DNA of 64,000 bases from Scrofimicrobium canadense (GTDB lineage Bacteria; Actinomycetota; Actinomycetes; Actinomycetales; Actinomycetaceae), in the NCBI RefSeq assembly GCF_009696615.1, contig NZ_VULO01000004.1:1-64000 (forward strand), in the 5' to 3' direction. The position numbers and the translations under genes were made by a program. This document shows, piece after piece, positions 48,777 to 57,773 of this stretch (positions are counted from its first letter, which is position 1; the number at the start of each line of letters is the position of its first letter). The notes beneath the pieces were generated by a model. It saw only the letters and a program-made list of their open reading frames with translations. It did no database searches and was not told the origin of the DNA.

Positions 48777-49334
48777 CTAGTCGAGTCCAAGAAGAGAAGC
48801 CAACTTCTGTACCGCATTATCTACATTGTCATTGATCACACAATGATCGAACTCGGAAGCGGCAGCTAGCTCAACCTTTGCGGTCTCCAGTCTTCGCTGA
48901 CGTTCATCGACACTTTCTGTACCGCGACCCGTTAGTCGTTTTACCAGCTCTTCCCATGACGGCGGAAGGAGAAAAACAAAGACGGCGCTTGGTAATGTCT
49001 CACGCACTTGCCGAGCACCATCAAGGTCAATTTCCAAAATGACCGGATGTCCAGCTCTTACTTGTGCTTCGACCCACTCACGAGGCGTTCCATATCTATC
49101 GCGTCCGTGTACAGTTGCCCACTCAAGCAAAGCGTCACTGCTAATCAATGTATCGAACTGTTCGTCTGACACAAAGAAATAGTCAGCGCCATCTACTTCG
49201 CCCGGCCGGGGCCTTCGCGTTGTAGCAGACACAGAAACCACGATCTGTGGGTAGAGCTCACGCAGTCGTCTAACAACAGTACCTTTTCCTACTGCCGTCG
49301 GACCAGCCAATACAAGAATCGGAGGAGTCTTCAC
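48777..49334 (-). CDS. gmk: Guanylate kinase
   Basis: Gmk phosphorylates GMP. The P-loop is GPTAVGKGT near the N terminus; [19 protein letters not shown] is the GMP-binding region and [14 protein letters not shown] is lid-like. From GTG 49334 it has 185 residues. This GTG fits the family N terminus (a few residues before PPILVLAGP) but lies in the loop of a strong hairpin; longer in-frame starts inside mihF (to 49409) are possible, since some actinobacterial Gmk proteins have N-terminal extensions. Confidence 0.88.
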   Translation of the reverse strand: MKTPPILVLAGPTAVGKGTVVRRLRELYPQIVVSVSATTRRPRPGEVDGADYFFVSDEQFDTLISSDALLEWATVHGRDRYGTPREWVEAQVRAGHPVILEIDLDGARQVRETLPSAVFVFLLPPSWEELVKRLTGRGTESVDERQRRLETAKVELAAASEFDHCVINDNVDNAVQKLASLLGLD

Positions 49335-49346
49335 TCCTCCGATTCT
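49315..49346 (-). promoter_or_regulatory. Perfect hairpin covering the gmk start
   Basis: The minus-strand RNA forms a perfect 14-bp stem (49346-49333 with 49328-49315) closed by a GAAG tetraloop. The ribosome-binding GGAGGA lies in the 5' arm and the GTG start codon (49334-49332) sits at the stem/loop junction. There is no T run, so it is not an intrinsic terminator. It would be expected to hide the start. Confidence 0.7.
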
Positions 49347-49353
49347 GCCATGA

Positions 49354-49665
49354 TCAGCTAAAGCGTTTGATGAGTTCCGCACGCTGGACAGGGCCAAGAC
49401 CGCGTACACGCCTCGACGACGCTATACCGACTTCTTCCATGAGTTGCTGAGCGCGCTGCACGCCCACACGTGGAAGTGACTCCAAAAGAGCCTGTACACG
49501 CATCTTGGCAACTGCTTCGTCGCCATCAGCGAGTTCAAATACTTCTGTGAGAGTCATTTCACGGCTTTTGAGTGCGCCTTTGACCTCGGCACGCCTGCGA
49601 CGTGCAGCGGTTGCCTTCGCAAGTGCTTCCTGGCGTTGCTCTGGTGTTAGCTTTGGTAGCGCCAT
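49354..49665 (-). CDS. mihF: Integration host factor, actinobacterial type
   Basis: The 103-residue basic protein matches mycobacterial/streptomycete IHF: MALPKLTPEQRQEALAKA, a helical N-terminal extension, and the helix-two-turn-helix ALLESLPRVGVQRAQQLMEEVGI with GLGPVQRAELIKRF. It binds DNA non-specifically and compacts the nucleoid. AAAGGTAAAG precedes the ATG. The mihF-gmk-rpoZ order is conserved. Confidence 0.95.
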   Translation of the reverse strand: MALPKLTPEQRQEALAKATAARRRRAEVKGALKSREMTLTEVFELADGDEAVAKMRVQALLESLPRVGVQRAQQLMEEVGIASSRRVRGLGPVQRAELIKRFS

Positions 49666-49802
49666 AACTCTTTACCTTTCAGATCAGTTTCCCAACTCTC
49701 CTATGATCTCATTGAATTGGGGTTCGAGCCTGCTGAACGCATCAATCGTACAACTATGTGGGACAAATAGCGCGGCAACAGCGCCAATAAGAGTAAATCT
49801 CT
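49666..49802 (-). other. Intergenic region between nusB and mihF
   Basis: This 137-nt gap holds no gene that I can support. In several actinobacteria the pyrimidine genes (pyrR to pyrF) lie between nusB and mihF; they are absent here. A small AAGAG/CTCTT dyad (49789-49803) follows the nusB stop without a T run. No clear promoter was seen. Confidence 0.4.
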
Positions 49803-50348
49803 TCAGTACTCATCGAGTAACAGATCAAGTTCTTCCTGGTCAACATCTATTTGCTCGGTTGAGGATGCCATTGAACTATTTATATCGTCAACTATGCTTC
49901 CATCTGCGATGTCATGTCTAATACCGTCGAGTATCGCGTTGACCGTTGCTGGCGACTGTGCTGTCGAGATGGCTTTCGCAATAGCAACAGCTTCGTCTAT
50001 CGCAATTACTGGATCCACATCGGGGTTTGCCAGCATTTCCCATACTGCCACGCGCATAATCGCTAGATCGACACCTGGAAGGCGGTCAAGTCCTCCATGA
50101 CGCTGCCGCGCATTGATGAGAGAGTCAATCTTTCCTAGTTGAGATGCAACTCCCTCTACTATTTGTGCGGCATATGTCGGAAGTGGGGTCTGCGCGGCAG
50201 ATACGAGCCGGCGTTGATCAAGCAAATCTATCAACGCCCGCGGGGAACGTGTCATTCCCCGCGTCTGGGCCTCAAACAGGATATCGGCAGCCCTTTTCCG
50301 AGCCTTGGTTCGTGCTGTAAACCCTTCGCGTCTAGGCACTTTAGTCAT
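49803..50348 (-). CDS. nusB: Transcription antitermination factor NusB
   Basis: NusB (181 residues) binds boxA RNA with S10 during rRNA transcription. The all-helical domain shows [28 protein letters not shown] and [17 protein letters not shown]-terminal acidic tail (about 30 residues) extends beyond the usual length. It overlaps the efp stop by 8 nt. Confidence 0.94.
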   Translation of the reverse strand: MTKVPRREGFTARTKARKRAADILFEAQTRGMTRSPRALIDLLDQRRLVSAAQTPLPTYAAQIVEGVASQLGKIDSLINARQRHGGLDRLPGVDLAIMRVAVWEMLANPDVDPVIAIDEAVAIAKAISTAQSPATVNAILDGIRHDIADGSIVDDINSSMASSTEQIDVDQEELDLLLDEY

Positions 50349-50904
50349 TCACCCGACCTGCATACTCACCAGTGCGAGTATCGACTTTGATGCGGGTTCC
50401 CTCCTCCATAAATAAGGGAACCTGCACTTCATATCCAGTCTCAACCGTTGCTGGTTTCGTCCCCGCATTCGAACGATCACCTTGCAAGCCCGGCTCCGTA
50501 TGCGTAATCGTCAAGATGACCGTGGCTGGAAGTTCAACCGACAGCACTTGCTCATTATGGAAAGCAACAATTGCACTTTGGTTATCAATTAAATAGTTGG
50601 CGGCATCGCCCACAATAGAGGAAGGAATGTTCACCTGCTCATATGTCGATCCATCCATGAATACGAAATCGTCACCATCGTGGTAAAGATAGGTCATGTC
50701 GCGCCGGTCGACCGTAGCTGTTTCGATCTTCATCCCAGCGTTGAAAGTCTTGTCAACCGATTTACCGGACAGAACATTTCGGATCTTCGTACGAACGAAC
50801 GCTGGTCCTTTACCGGGCTTTACATGTTGAAACTCTAATACCTGCCACAGCTGGCCATCAATAACCATCACAAGACCATTTTTTAGATCATTCGTAGTTG
50901 CCAC
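50341..50904 (-). CDS. efp: Elongation factor P
   Basis: EF-P (187 residues) relieves ribosome stalling at proline stretches. The three beta-barrel domains are visible; the loop reads VKPGKGPAF, with the lysine at the modification position. No modifying-enzyme genes are nearby. The GTG start at 50904 has only a weak GATGAG site. nusB overlaps its 3' end. Confidence 0.95.
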   Translation of the reverse strand: MATTNDLKNGLVMVIDGQLWQVLEFQHVKPGKGPAFVRTKIRNVLSGKSVDKTFNAGMKIETATVDRRDMTYLYHDGDDFVFMDGSTYEQVNIPSSIVGDAANYLIDNQSAIVAFHNEQVLSVELPATVILTITHTEPGLQGDRSNAGTKPATVETGYEVQVPLFMEEGTRIKVDTRTGEYAGRVND

Positions 50905-50937
50905 TTTAGTAACTCATCTCTTCGGGAACAGTCGGCG

Positions 50938-51429
50938 CTATTGTAACGCGAATCGGGAAACTATCTTAGCTGCTACGACTTCTGGTTTTTCATTCTCAGT
51001 AGAAAACGAGACCGCACCAGCATTTTTAACTGCCTCTGTAAGAGCACGAACTTGCGCAGCGAATAACGCACGAGGTGTCCCCAGCGCAGCTGTTCGAGGT
51101 GCATTGAGGTTGCTGCGTTTTGCAAGCTCAGTAATAGGCGCTTCCAAATGAACGAGGGCAATAGACTCCGATGCTATCGCCTCCAATAGCGACGGATCAG
51201 CGGCAGCTGATGGCAAAAGTGACATGATTCCGGGCATGACAAGTTGTCGGTGTGCTACAGAAATAATGTGTTCCTTTGCATGAATTGGATCCTCATAAAG
51301 TAAATCATCTAGAGGTGTTTCTAGAAGGTCCTCAGTCTCTACAAACGAACAGTCAAGGACTTTGGCGAGTGATTGCCCCACAGAAGTGCGACCGGCCCCG
51401 CTTGCTCCAACAAGAATGACCTCAGGCAT
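50938..51429 (-). CDS. Shikimate-kinase-like P-loop protein, probably not a kinase
   Basis: The 163-residue protein resembles AroK in length, N-terminal strand and C-terminal NAPR/PRALFAAQ region, but the Walker A lysine is arginine (GASGAGRTS, Arg14), the acidic DTD is ETE, and the shikimate-binding FRR and GGG motifs are missing. It is therefore probably a pseudokinase or a binding protein. ATG 51429 overlaps aroB by 8 nt. It occupies the position where 3-dehydroquinate dehydratase (aroQ) lies in many actinobacteria; a true aroK is two genes upstream. Confidence 0.65.
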   Translation of the reverse strand: MPEVILVGASGAGRTSVGQSLAKVLDCSFVETEDLLETPLDDLLYEDPIHAKEHIISVAHRQLVMPGIMSLLPSAAADPSLLEAIASESIALVHLEAPITELAKRSNLNAPRTAALGTPRALFAAQVRALTEAVKNAGAVSFSTENEKPEVVAAKIVSRFALQ

Positions 51430-52501
51430 GGCGCCCCGCCCAAGTACGGAGAATTGCATCTGGACTGACTTCAATAGAACTTGGTTTTTCAACGCCCTCC
51501 AAGAGAACAAATCTCAATTGCGAACCATGTGTTTTCTTATCGGAGTACATAGCATCTAGCAGAGGTTCTATAGGGCCGTCCCAACTTGTAGGAAGTCCTA
51601 CACTAGAAAAAATCTTTCGGTGCTGATCTACGTCATTCTCACTCAAATATCCCAAGTCCTGTGCAAGTTCAGCTGCAAAAACGCTGCCGATTGCAACGGC
51701 CTCGCCATGGCGCACTGTGTAGTTACTGTATTTTTCGATTGCATGAGCCAAAGTATGCCCATAATTCAGGATTTCCCTCAGACCCGTCTCTTTGAGGTCT
51801 TGAGACACTACTGTGGCCTTTACTTCAACAGCGCGGGAGATGAGCTCAGTAAGAATATCCTTACCCACCTCAGTTGCCCATTCGACATCCTTTATTAGCG
51901 GATTCTCCACAATCAAATTGAGTATTTTTCTATCGGCAATAAATCCACATTTAATGACTTCTCCCAGCCCCGCTCTGTATTCCGCTGCGCTAAGCGTGGT
52001 CAATGCGGATATGCTGATTCCCACTGCAATCGGACTATGGAAAGCTCCAATGAGGTTCTTTCCCGCGGGCGAATTGATGCCAGTCTTTCCTCCAACTGCC
52101 GCATCCACCATTGCTAAAAGGGACGTAGGTACTTGCAGCACGCCAATCCCCCTCATCCAGGTGGCAGCAACAAACCCAGCTAAGTCTGTGGTGGCACCTC
52201 CCCCCAATCCGATGATCACGTCCTGGCGACCGAAGCGTTTTTCGCCTAAAAGATTCCATAGGGACTCAGCTGTCGAAAGTGTTTTCTGCGCCTCACCGTC
52301 TTCAGGAATAAACTGCGTCAAACGCACTCCCCGTGCGGCCGCAGCTGTCTGCAACTTCTCTGCGATTGTCTCAACAGCGCGAGGTGCTACAAGTAGCACC
52401 TGAGATGCATTTGAAGGAATGTAATCGACAACCTGTGTGAGAACGTCGTCGCCCACGAATACGGGGTAGCCATCATCAGCATGAACAGTGATTATTTGCA
52501 T
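51422..52501 (-). CDS. aroB: 3-dehydroquinate synthase
   Basis: AroB converts DAHP to 3-dehydroquinate with NAD and a metal. The 359-residue protein has GGGATTDLAGFVAATWMRG, the PTSLLAMVDAAVGGKTGIN segment and the metal-site histidines of GHTLAHAIE and RHGEAVAIG. It overlaps aroK by 10 nt. Part of the aroE-aroC-aroK-aroB shikimate group. Confidence 0.95.
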   Translation of the reverse strand: MQIITVHADDGYPVFVGDDVLTQVVDYIPSNASQVLLVAPRAVETIAEKLQTAAAARGVRLTQFIPEDGEAQKTLSTAESLWNLLGEKRFGRQDVIIGLGGGATTDLAGFVAATWMRGIGVLQVPTSLLAMVDAAVGGKTGINSPAGKNLIGAFHSPIAVGISISALTTLSAAEYRAGLGEVIKCGFIADRKILNLIVENPLIKDVEWATEVGKDILTELISRAVEVKATVVSQDLKETGLREILNYGHTLAHAIEKYSNYTVRHGEAVAIGSVFAAELAQDLGYLSENDVDQHRKIFSSVGLPTSWDGPIEPLLDAMYSDKKTHGSQLRFVLLEGVEKPSSIEVSPDAILRTWAGRHA

Positions 52502-53016
52502 AGGTTGAGTCCTTCCATAATCTGTTCGACAACTTCTGATACTGGACCATGAGTACTGACAACCTTGAGATCGCGAACTTGGGCGTGAAGCGGGTCGCGA
52601 CGTCGGCGTAACATCATTAATGTGTTTTCTGGATCGTCTTTCATTAAAGGACGTCGGTTATTTCGACGTATACGGGAGAGAAGCACCTCATCCGACGCAT
52701 CAATATGGATCACACACGTAACCGCAATAGTCTCACGGACCTGTGGTGTTTCAATGGCACCGCCGCCTAGAGAAATAATTGCCGGATTGAGCTGGGCATC
52801 TTGCACTATTTCACGGACAGTCTCAGCTTCAATTCTACGAAACTCAGCCTCGCCTTTCTCCGCAAAAATGTGAGAGATCGTTGTCGCTGTCTTCTTCTCA
52901 ATCATTTCATCCATGTCGACCACTGGCACCGAAAGAACTTTGTGAAGCTCTGCGGCTACTCGTGACTTGCCAGCACCGGGGAGACCGACGAGGACAATCG
53001 GCAACTCAACGTTCAT
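52492..53016 (-). CDS. aroK: Shikimate kinase
   Basis: AroK phosphorylates shikimate. The 174-residue protein has Walker A GLPGAGKS, the acidic VDMDEMI, FRRIEAE (shikimate-binding Arg) and SLGGGAIE, and the lid RNNRRPLM. All motifs missing in the downstream paralogue are present here. It overlaps aroC by 11 nt. Confidence 0.95.
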   Translation of the reverse strand: MNVELPIVLVGLPGAGKSRVAAELHKVLSVPVVDMDEMIEKKTATTISHIFAEKGEAEFRRIEAETVREIVQDAQLNPAIISLGGGAIETPQVRETIAVTCVIHIDASDEVLLSRIRRNNRRPLMKDDPENTLMMLRRRRDPLHAQVRDLKVVSTHGPVSEVVEQIMEGLNLCK

Positions 53017-54235
53017 CTACAGGCCTTAGCCGCGCTGCAATATGATCCTCATACCAGTCCAGTTGAGCTTTGACTTCTCCTACCGAGCGTCCCCCCATGC
53101 GCTCTGAAAGAGCCTTTGCAATTTGTAGGCACACCTGTGCCTCAGCAATCACGGCACCTGGTACAACCTGGCATGTGTCAGATCGTTGGTGGAAGGCCTT
53201 GGCTTCCCGGCCGGTGGCCAGATCTATCGTTTTAAGGGCCTTGGGGACAGTTGAGATTGGCTTAAATGCGGCTCGCACAACAATAGGTTGTCCATTAGAG
53301 GTTCCCCCTTCAATCCCCCCTGCACGGTTAGTCGCGCGAGTAGGGGTTCCATTTTCGTCAAGGAGAATCTCATCATGTGCCTCTGATCCAAAACGCATGG
53401 CCTCGGTGAAACCATCACCGATTTCAACACCTTTGACAGATTGAATAGCCATGAGTGATGCGGCTAAGCGCGCATCGAGCTTACCGTCCTCTGATACGTG
53501 AGTGCCCAATCCAATAGGAACGTTCCAAGCAACTACTTCAACAATTCCTCCAACAGTGTCACCTGAACGCTTTGCTTCGTCAATGACTTCAATGAACGCA
53601 GCTTCTGCTTCCGCGTCGAGAGTTCGCATCTGTGCTTCATCGAGCGCTTCGCGATCTTGAGGCAAAGGGAGATTGGAGTTTTGATTCTTTTTTTCTCCAA
53701 CTCTCACAACATGACTAATGACATCAATGGAGCTCACAGACTGGAGAAAACTTCTCGCTAATGCACCAAGCACCACTCTTGCTGCCGTTTCACGAGCGGA
53801 AGCTCTTTCAAGAATGTCCCTGGCATCATCCAAATCATACGATAGCAGCCCAGCTAAATCTGCGTGACCTGGGCGAGGGCTGGTCAGGCGGCGGTTACGA
53901 GCCATCTCGCGTCCGTCACCTTTCCCCGCATCGACATTGAGTGCACCTTCAGGAACAGGGTCAGCGCTCATGACGGTTTCCCACTTGGGCCATTCAGAGT
54001 TAGCGATTTCAACGGCTACCGGTGCACCTGTGGTGTATCCGTGCCGCACTCCAGAGATGATCCGGACCTGGTCTTGTTCAAACTTTTGACGAGCCCCCCG
54101 TCCATACCCCCTACGACGGATAGAGAGAGCGTGACGAAGCAATTCAGTGGAAACAGGAACTCCAGCTGGTAGGCCCTCCATCAAAGCGATGAGAGCGCAG
54201 CCATGAGATTCTCCGGCAGTAGACCATGACAACAT
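53006..54235 (-). CDS. aroC: Chorismate synthase
   Basis: AroC makes chorismate from EPSP with reduced FMN. The 409-residue protein has STAGESHG, RRGYGRGARQKFEQD, the RPGHADLAG segment, RASARETAARV and AFHQRSDTCQV. Its FMN requirement ties it to the riboflavin supply discussed for ribXY. aroA is not in the window. Confidence 0.96.
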   Translation of the reverse strand: MLSWSTAGESHGCALIALMEGLPAGVPVSTELLRHALSIRRRGYGRGARQKFEQDQVRIISGVRHGYTTGAPVAVEIANSEWPKWETVMSADPVPEGALNVDAGKGDGREMARNRRLTSPRPGHADLAGLLSYDLDDARDILERASARETAARVVLGALARSFLQSVSSIDVISHVVRVGEKKNQNSNLPLPQDREALDEAQMRTLDAEAEAAFIEVIDEAKRSGDTVGGIVEVVAWNVPIGLGTHVSEDGKLDARLAASLMAIQSVKGVEIGDGFTEAMRFGSEAHDEILLDENGTPTRATNRAGGIEGGTSNGQPIVVRAAFKPISTVPKALKTIDLATGREAKAFHQRSDTCQVVPGAVIAEAQVCLQIAKALSERMGGRSVGEVKAQLDWYEDHIAARLRPVDER

Positions 54236-54291
54236 AGGACAAGTGTTTCACATCTGAATCTTTTGAGGCGGAGCAGTTCGCTCAAGAAAAC

Positions 54292-54861
54292 TCAGGCACC
54301 CATCATGACCCATGTAACCCAGGCCCCACCGATGAGATGAGGGCCAAAGGCAAATTTTGAGTGTCCTCTAAATGCACATATTAGGGACCACAATCCTGCG
54401 CTCAAAATTGCTAACACAAGTCCTGTTACCGCCATTGGGGCAAGCCAAAACCCCAGTACGGGAGCCAATAGGACATCCCCGCGCCCCACAGACTTCATCA
54501 AGAATCCAATAAGTGTAAATGCCGTCCATATCGAGGCACCTATGAGACGCTGGTCTATTTGAGCAGCTGCGGGAGAGAAAAGACTCAGTGTGATGACCTC
54601 TAAGCTCATCAATAGAGTGAGCGTAGTAGGTAAGCGTCTGCTCCAACCATCTATCCACGCAGCAGCCCATCCCAATGTTGCGACTGCTAGTGCCTCAGCT
54701 TCTCTGCGCACAAAAATCGTAGCGAATCCCGCTAAGACCGCTCCGCCGACAATTACCGGAGATTGTGCTCGCGGAGAATAGAGAGACAGCTTATGGGCCG
54801 AGCGAGTTAGCCACCAAAGGTTCAGTGCAAAGATGCATACGATTGAACCCCACAGTGACAT
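54292..54861 (-). CDS. Prepilin-type peptidase (A24), peptidase domain only
   Basis: The 189-residue membrane protein has about six hydrophobic segments and the two catalytic aspartates of A24 peptidases: AWIDGWSRRLP and SVGRGDVLLAP (GxGD). FAFGPHL also matches. The N-terminal methylase domain of PilD is absent, as in many actinobacterial tad/pilus peptidases. It sits between aroE and aroC as in mycobacteria; no pilin gene is near. Its target is unknown. Confidence 0.8.
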   Translation of the reverse strand: MSLWGSIVCIFALNLWWLTRSAHKLSLYSPRAQSPVIVGGAVLAGFATIFVRREAEALAVATLGWAAAWIDGWSRRLPTTLTLLMSLEVITLSLFSPAAAQIDQRLIGASIWTAFTLIGFLMKSVGRGDVLLAPVLGFWLAPMAVTGLVLAILSAGLWSLICAFRGHSKFAFGPHLIGGAWVTWVMMGA

Positions 54862-54863
54862 TG

Positions 54864-55700
54864 CTAAGCTGCGTTCTTTATTGCGTGGTATACAGGTTCA
54901 AAGGGCACTTCAATACCACTCCACAATTTGTCCTGCGCTAGCCCCTGGTAGGCAAGCATCCTGAGTGGTGAAAGTACTCTTCCACCGGACTTTCGAAAGC
55001 TCGTGGTCAATGGTGAAGTTCCACTGCCATAGGTTACATCGAGAAGTAACTGATTACTACGCGGCTTTAGTGCCACAGCCAGGGCTTCAGTCGCATGCGG
55101 AGGAATAGTGGAAATGAGAACATCGGTATCGTGACAGACGCGTTCCACCTGATGGGAATGATGCCACAAGAGCGGGTCGAAGTCAGCGCCGAGCCGTCCC
55201 CCCGCCTGCAGAACATTTCCAGCACCAGCAAAGCTACGGCCAATCACCGTAATGTGATCAAATTTCAATGACGTAAGTGCGGCTAAAGCTGATGACGCGG
55301 TTGCTCCCGTCCCTAATATGACTGCTTTCTTACCATTACCACCTGTAATAGACCTGCCTGGCATCTCATCGCGGATAGTTTCGACGATGCCGTGTACGTC
55401 CGTATTGAATCCAGCTAAGAGTCCTCCAGCGACCACGCAGGTGTTCACTGCCCCCACATTTTTTGCCAGAGCATCCACAGTATCCAAAAACGGAATGACA
55501 GATTGTTTGCAGGGCATCGTAATGGCTAAGCCAACACACTGTGAGTCTAGACCTTCCATGAACGATGGAAGAGTCTCACCTGTGACTTCCACGCGTCGAA
55601 AATCCCAGTCGAGGTCTGCTAATTCGAATGCACAAGAATGCAAGACAGGTGACAGGGAGTGCTGTATGGGTGAACCAATAACGGCAGCCCAAGGCTTCAT
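54864..55700 (-). CDS. aroE: Shikimate dehydrogenase
   Basis: AroE reduces 3-dehydroshikimate to shikimate with NADPH. The 278-residue protein has SLSPVLH, the catalytic lysine in ITMPCKQS, GAVNTC, the catalytic Asp in NTDVHG, and a C-terminal Rossmann domain with LGTGATASSALAAL. It begins 23 nt after mltG and precedes the peptidase by 2 nt. Confidence 0.93.
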   Translation of the reverse strand: MKPWAAVIGSPIQHSLSPVLHSCAFELADLDWDFRRVEVTGETLPSFMEGLDSQCVGLAITMPCKQSVIPFLDTVDALAKNVGAVNTCVVAGGLLAGFNTDVHGIVETIRDEMPGRSITGGNGKKAVILGTGATASSALAALTSLKFDHITVIGRSFAGAGNVLQAGGRLGADFDPLLWHHSHQVERVCHDTDVLISTIPPHATEALAVALKPRSNQLLLDVTYGSGTSPLTTSFRKSGGRVLSPLRMLAYQGLAQDKLWSGIEVPFEPVYHAIKNAA

Positions 55701-55723
55701 ATGCCACTATCCTCGATTCTGCT

Positions 55724-57292
55724 CTAGTTGCAGCGACCCGGATTATCGGAGCACCACTGCTGGAACTTCTTAATATTTGCAGTGTGCTCTTCAAAATTAT
55801 TTGTGAAGAGAGTTTCACCGGTGTCAAGGTTGACAGTGACAAAATAGAGCCAGTCGCCCTCTGCTGGATTGAGTACCGCCAGGATTGCATCCTGCGATGG
55901 ATTCGCGATAGGCCCTGGTGGAAGTCCCTTATTAAGTCGAGTGTTATAAGGGTTGTCATCTTCAATATCAGCTTGGGTTGGTATGCCACCGACTTTTCCA
56001 ACACCGTAAAGCACTGTGGAGTCCATTCCGAGGACTCCATGCACTTCCGTGGTGTCTGCAATTCGATTTTCAATAACTCGCGCCACTTTAGGCATTTCGT
56101 CTGTATACACGACTTCGCGTTCCACAATTGATGCTTCGGTGAGGACTCGCATCCAATCAGATTCTGGTACTTCTTGTTCTTCCAAGAAGTCAACAGTTGC
56201 AGAGACCATTTCCGTGAGAATACTTTGCGGTGTCGATTCGGGGGTGATCTCGTAGGCGCCTGGGAAGAGCCATCCTTCGAGGTTGTTATTTGCCACATCG
56301 GGCAATCCTAAAGCTGCAGGGTCGTCGAAAGCTTTTTTAACATCCTCAGCACTAAACTTATCCATTGCCAGCATGGAGTCACGTACCTGATTATAGGTTT
56401 CGCCAGGAATAACCATGACCGCATTGTCTGTTCTGTTTGCATCATCAAGTAGCGCTTCTACCGCCTGGGCAGCTGACATCTGTAATTTGAGAGTGTACGT
56501 TCCAGGACGGATCGACGCAGCAGCGGGATTTGCATCAAAGGCTCTGGTAAATGCTTCAATGGACTTGACAACATCAGCCTCATAAAGCTTTTGACCTATC
56601 AACGTCCCATAATCACCAGATTCGATGGTAATCGTAGCTTCGCCTGACCCCGGTCCCGGATAATCTGCTCCTTCTTCTGACTGGCTTTGTCCGGCAGAGA
56701 ACCACCCTAGTTGGTTGCCCACCATCCACAGCGCTCCTCCGATAATCGCGATAATGACGAGGAAAAGCAACGCAAAGATCCATGGATTGCCTTGTTTGCG
56801 TCCTTTACGATCTTTCGAACGACGAGGTTCTGCGGACCGACTCGGAAAAAGAGGAAATGCTTCACCACTAGTGTCATTGTTTTCACTACTATCGACGGGA
56901 ATTGCCCCCGTACTCACAGGGCTAAAGCCGGGAAACTCTCCAATAGTAGAAGACTTCCGCGAAGGTACCGGTTGCTGCGACGAAAGGTCAGAGTTCTTAG
57001 GAGTCTCAGCAATTCTGGCGTCAGTGCTTTTAGGCGTTGGAACCCGAACAGCAGGAGCTTGAGAACCAGCGGCCCTTTTTTCTTCAGCTAAACGCAAATC
57101 ACGTCGCGAAGGAAAAGGCAACTGCGGTGTTGCTTCTTTCGTCGCTGGTGCGGGCGTCCGCACAGATGTCTCTCGCATTTTCTCGGTTGGTTCGGGTGCC
57201 CCCTGAGGCTTCTGGGGAATCCTGCTTCCGTGAATGTCGCGTCGGGATGGGAACGGTCGCTCATTACGTCCGCCCGGTGCTCCATCACTCAC
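55724..57292 (-). CDS. mltG: Endolytic transglycosylase MltG
   Basis: MltG (YceG-like) cuts nascent glycan strands outside the membrane. From GTG 57292 the 522-residue protein has a long disordered cytoplasmic tail (1-168), one helix (about 170-190) and the YceG domain with catalytic Glu in ASIVEREV and NTRLNKGLPPGPIANP near the end. The tail holds four copies of a P-x-PSR motif (13-19, 59-65, 108-113, 147-153; two are exact PFPSRRD). The start overlaps the ruvX stop and follows AGAGG by 9 nt. Confidence 0.92.
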   Translation of the reverse strand: MSDGAPGGRNERPFPSRRDIHGSRIPQKPQGAPEPTEKMRETSVRTPAPATKEATPQLPFPSRRDLRLAEEKRAAGSQAPAVRVPTPKSTDARIAETPKNSDLSSQQPVPSRKSSTIGEFPGFSPVSTGAIPVDSSENNDTSGEAFPLFPSRSAEPRRSKDRKGRKQGNPWIFALLFLVIIAIIGGALWMVGNQLGWFSAGQSQSEEGADYPGPGSGEATITIESGDYGTLIGQKLYEADVVKSIEAFTRAFDANPAAASIRPGTYTLKLQMSAAQAVEALLDDANRTDNAVMVIPGETYNQVRDSMLAMDKFSAEDVKKAFDDPAALGLPDVANNNLEGWLFPGAYEITPESTPQSILTEMVSATVDFLEEQEVPESDWMRVLTEASIVEREVVYTDEMPKVARVIENRIADTTEVHGVLGMDSTVLYGVGKVGGIPTQADIEDDNPYNTRLNKGLPPGPIANPSQDAILAVLNPAEGDWLYFVTVNLDTGETLFTNNFEEHTANIKKFQQWCSDNPGRCN

Positions 57293-57773
57293 TCGGTATT
57301 TCCTCTCCTCGGGTACACAAACAGACCGGTTCTCCAGGGAGTTCCCCGGATAGCCGCTCAAGATCTAACGCCTGATTCAGAATAATCTGCGCAGCTACTT
57401 GGTCCACAATGGACCGGCTTCTGCGCGAGTCAACTCCAGCATCAGCTAGCAAATTATGGGCCTGTCCTGAGCTTAGTCGCTCATCGACCAGACACACACG
57501 AGTTTCACCCACGCGTTTTTTAAGTCTATGAGCAAAAGTTCTAGCCATATGTGCCGAAACTCCTTCTGATCCGTTCAAATGCCGAGGAAGGCCCACAACT
57601 ACTTCAATCGCATTGTATTCGTCAACAAGGTGTACAATGCGACGAATATCACTGCCACGTCGATCGGTACGTACCGTCTCCAACGGGATTGCCACGGTGC
57701 CTAGTGGATCCGACCGTGCAACTCCAATCCTCACAGTGCCAACATCAATGCCTAGACGAGTCCCCTGACGCAC
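57285..57773 (-). CDS. ruvX: Holliday-junction resolvase-like RNase RuvX (YqgF)
   Basis: The 162-residue RNase H-fold protein shows LGIDVGTVRIGVARSD (first acidic residue), VVGLPRHLNGSEG, and VDERLSS with DQVAAQIIL at the end. It is thought to process 16S rRNA ends. Its GTG start overlaps the alaS stop by one base, the conserved alaS-ruvX-mltG order. Confidence 0.93.
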   Translation of the reverse strand: MRQGTRLGIDVGTVRIGVARSDPLGTVAIPLETVRTDRRGSDIRRIVHLVDEYNAIEVVVGLPRHLNGSEGVSAHMARTFAHRLKKRVGETRVCLVDERLSSGQAHNLLADAGVDSRRSRSIVDQVAAQIILNQALDLERLSGELPGEPVCLCTRGEEIPSE

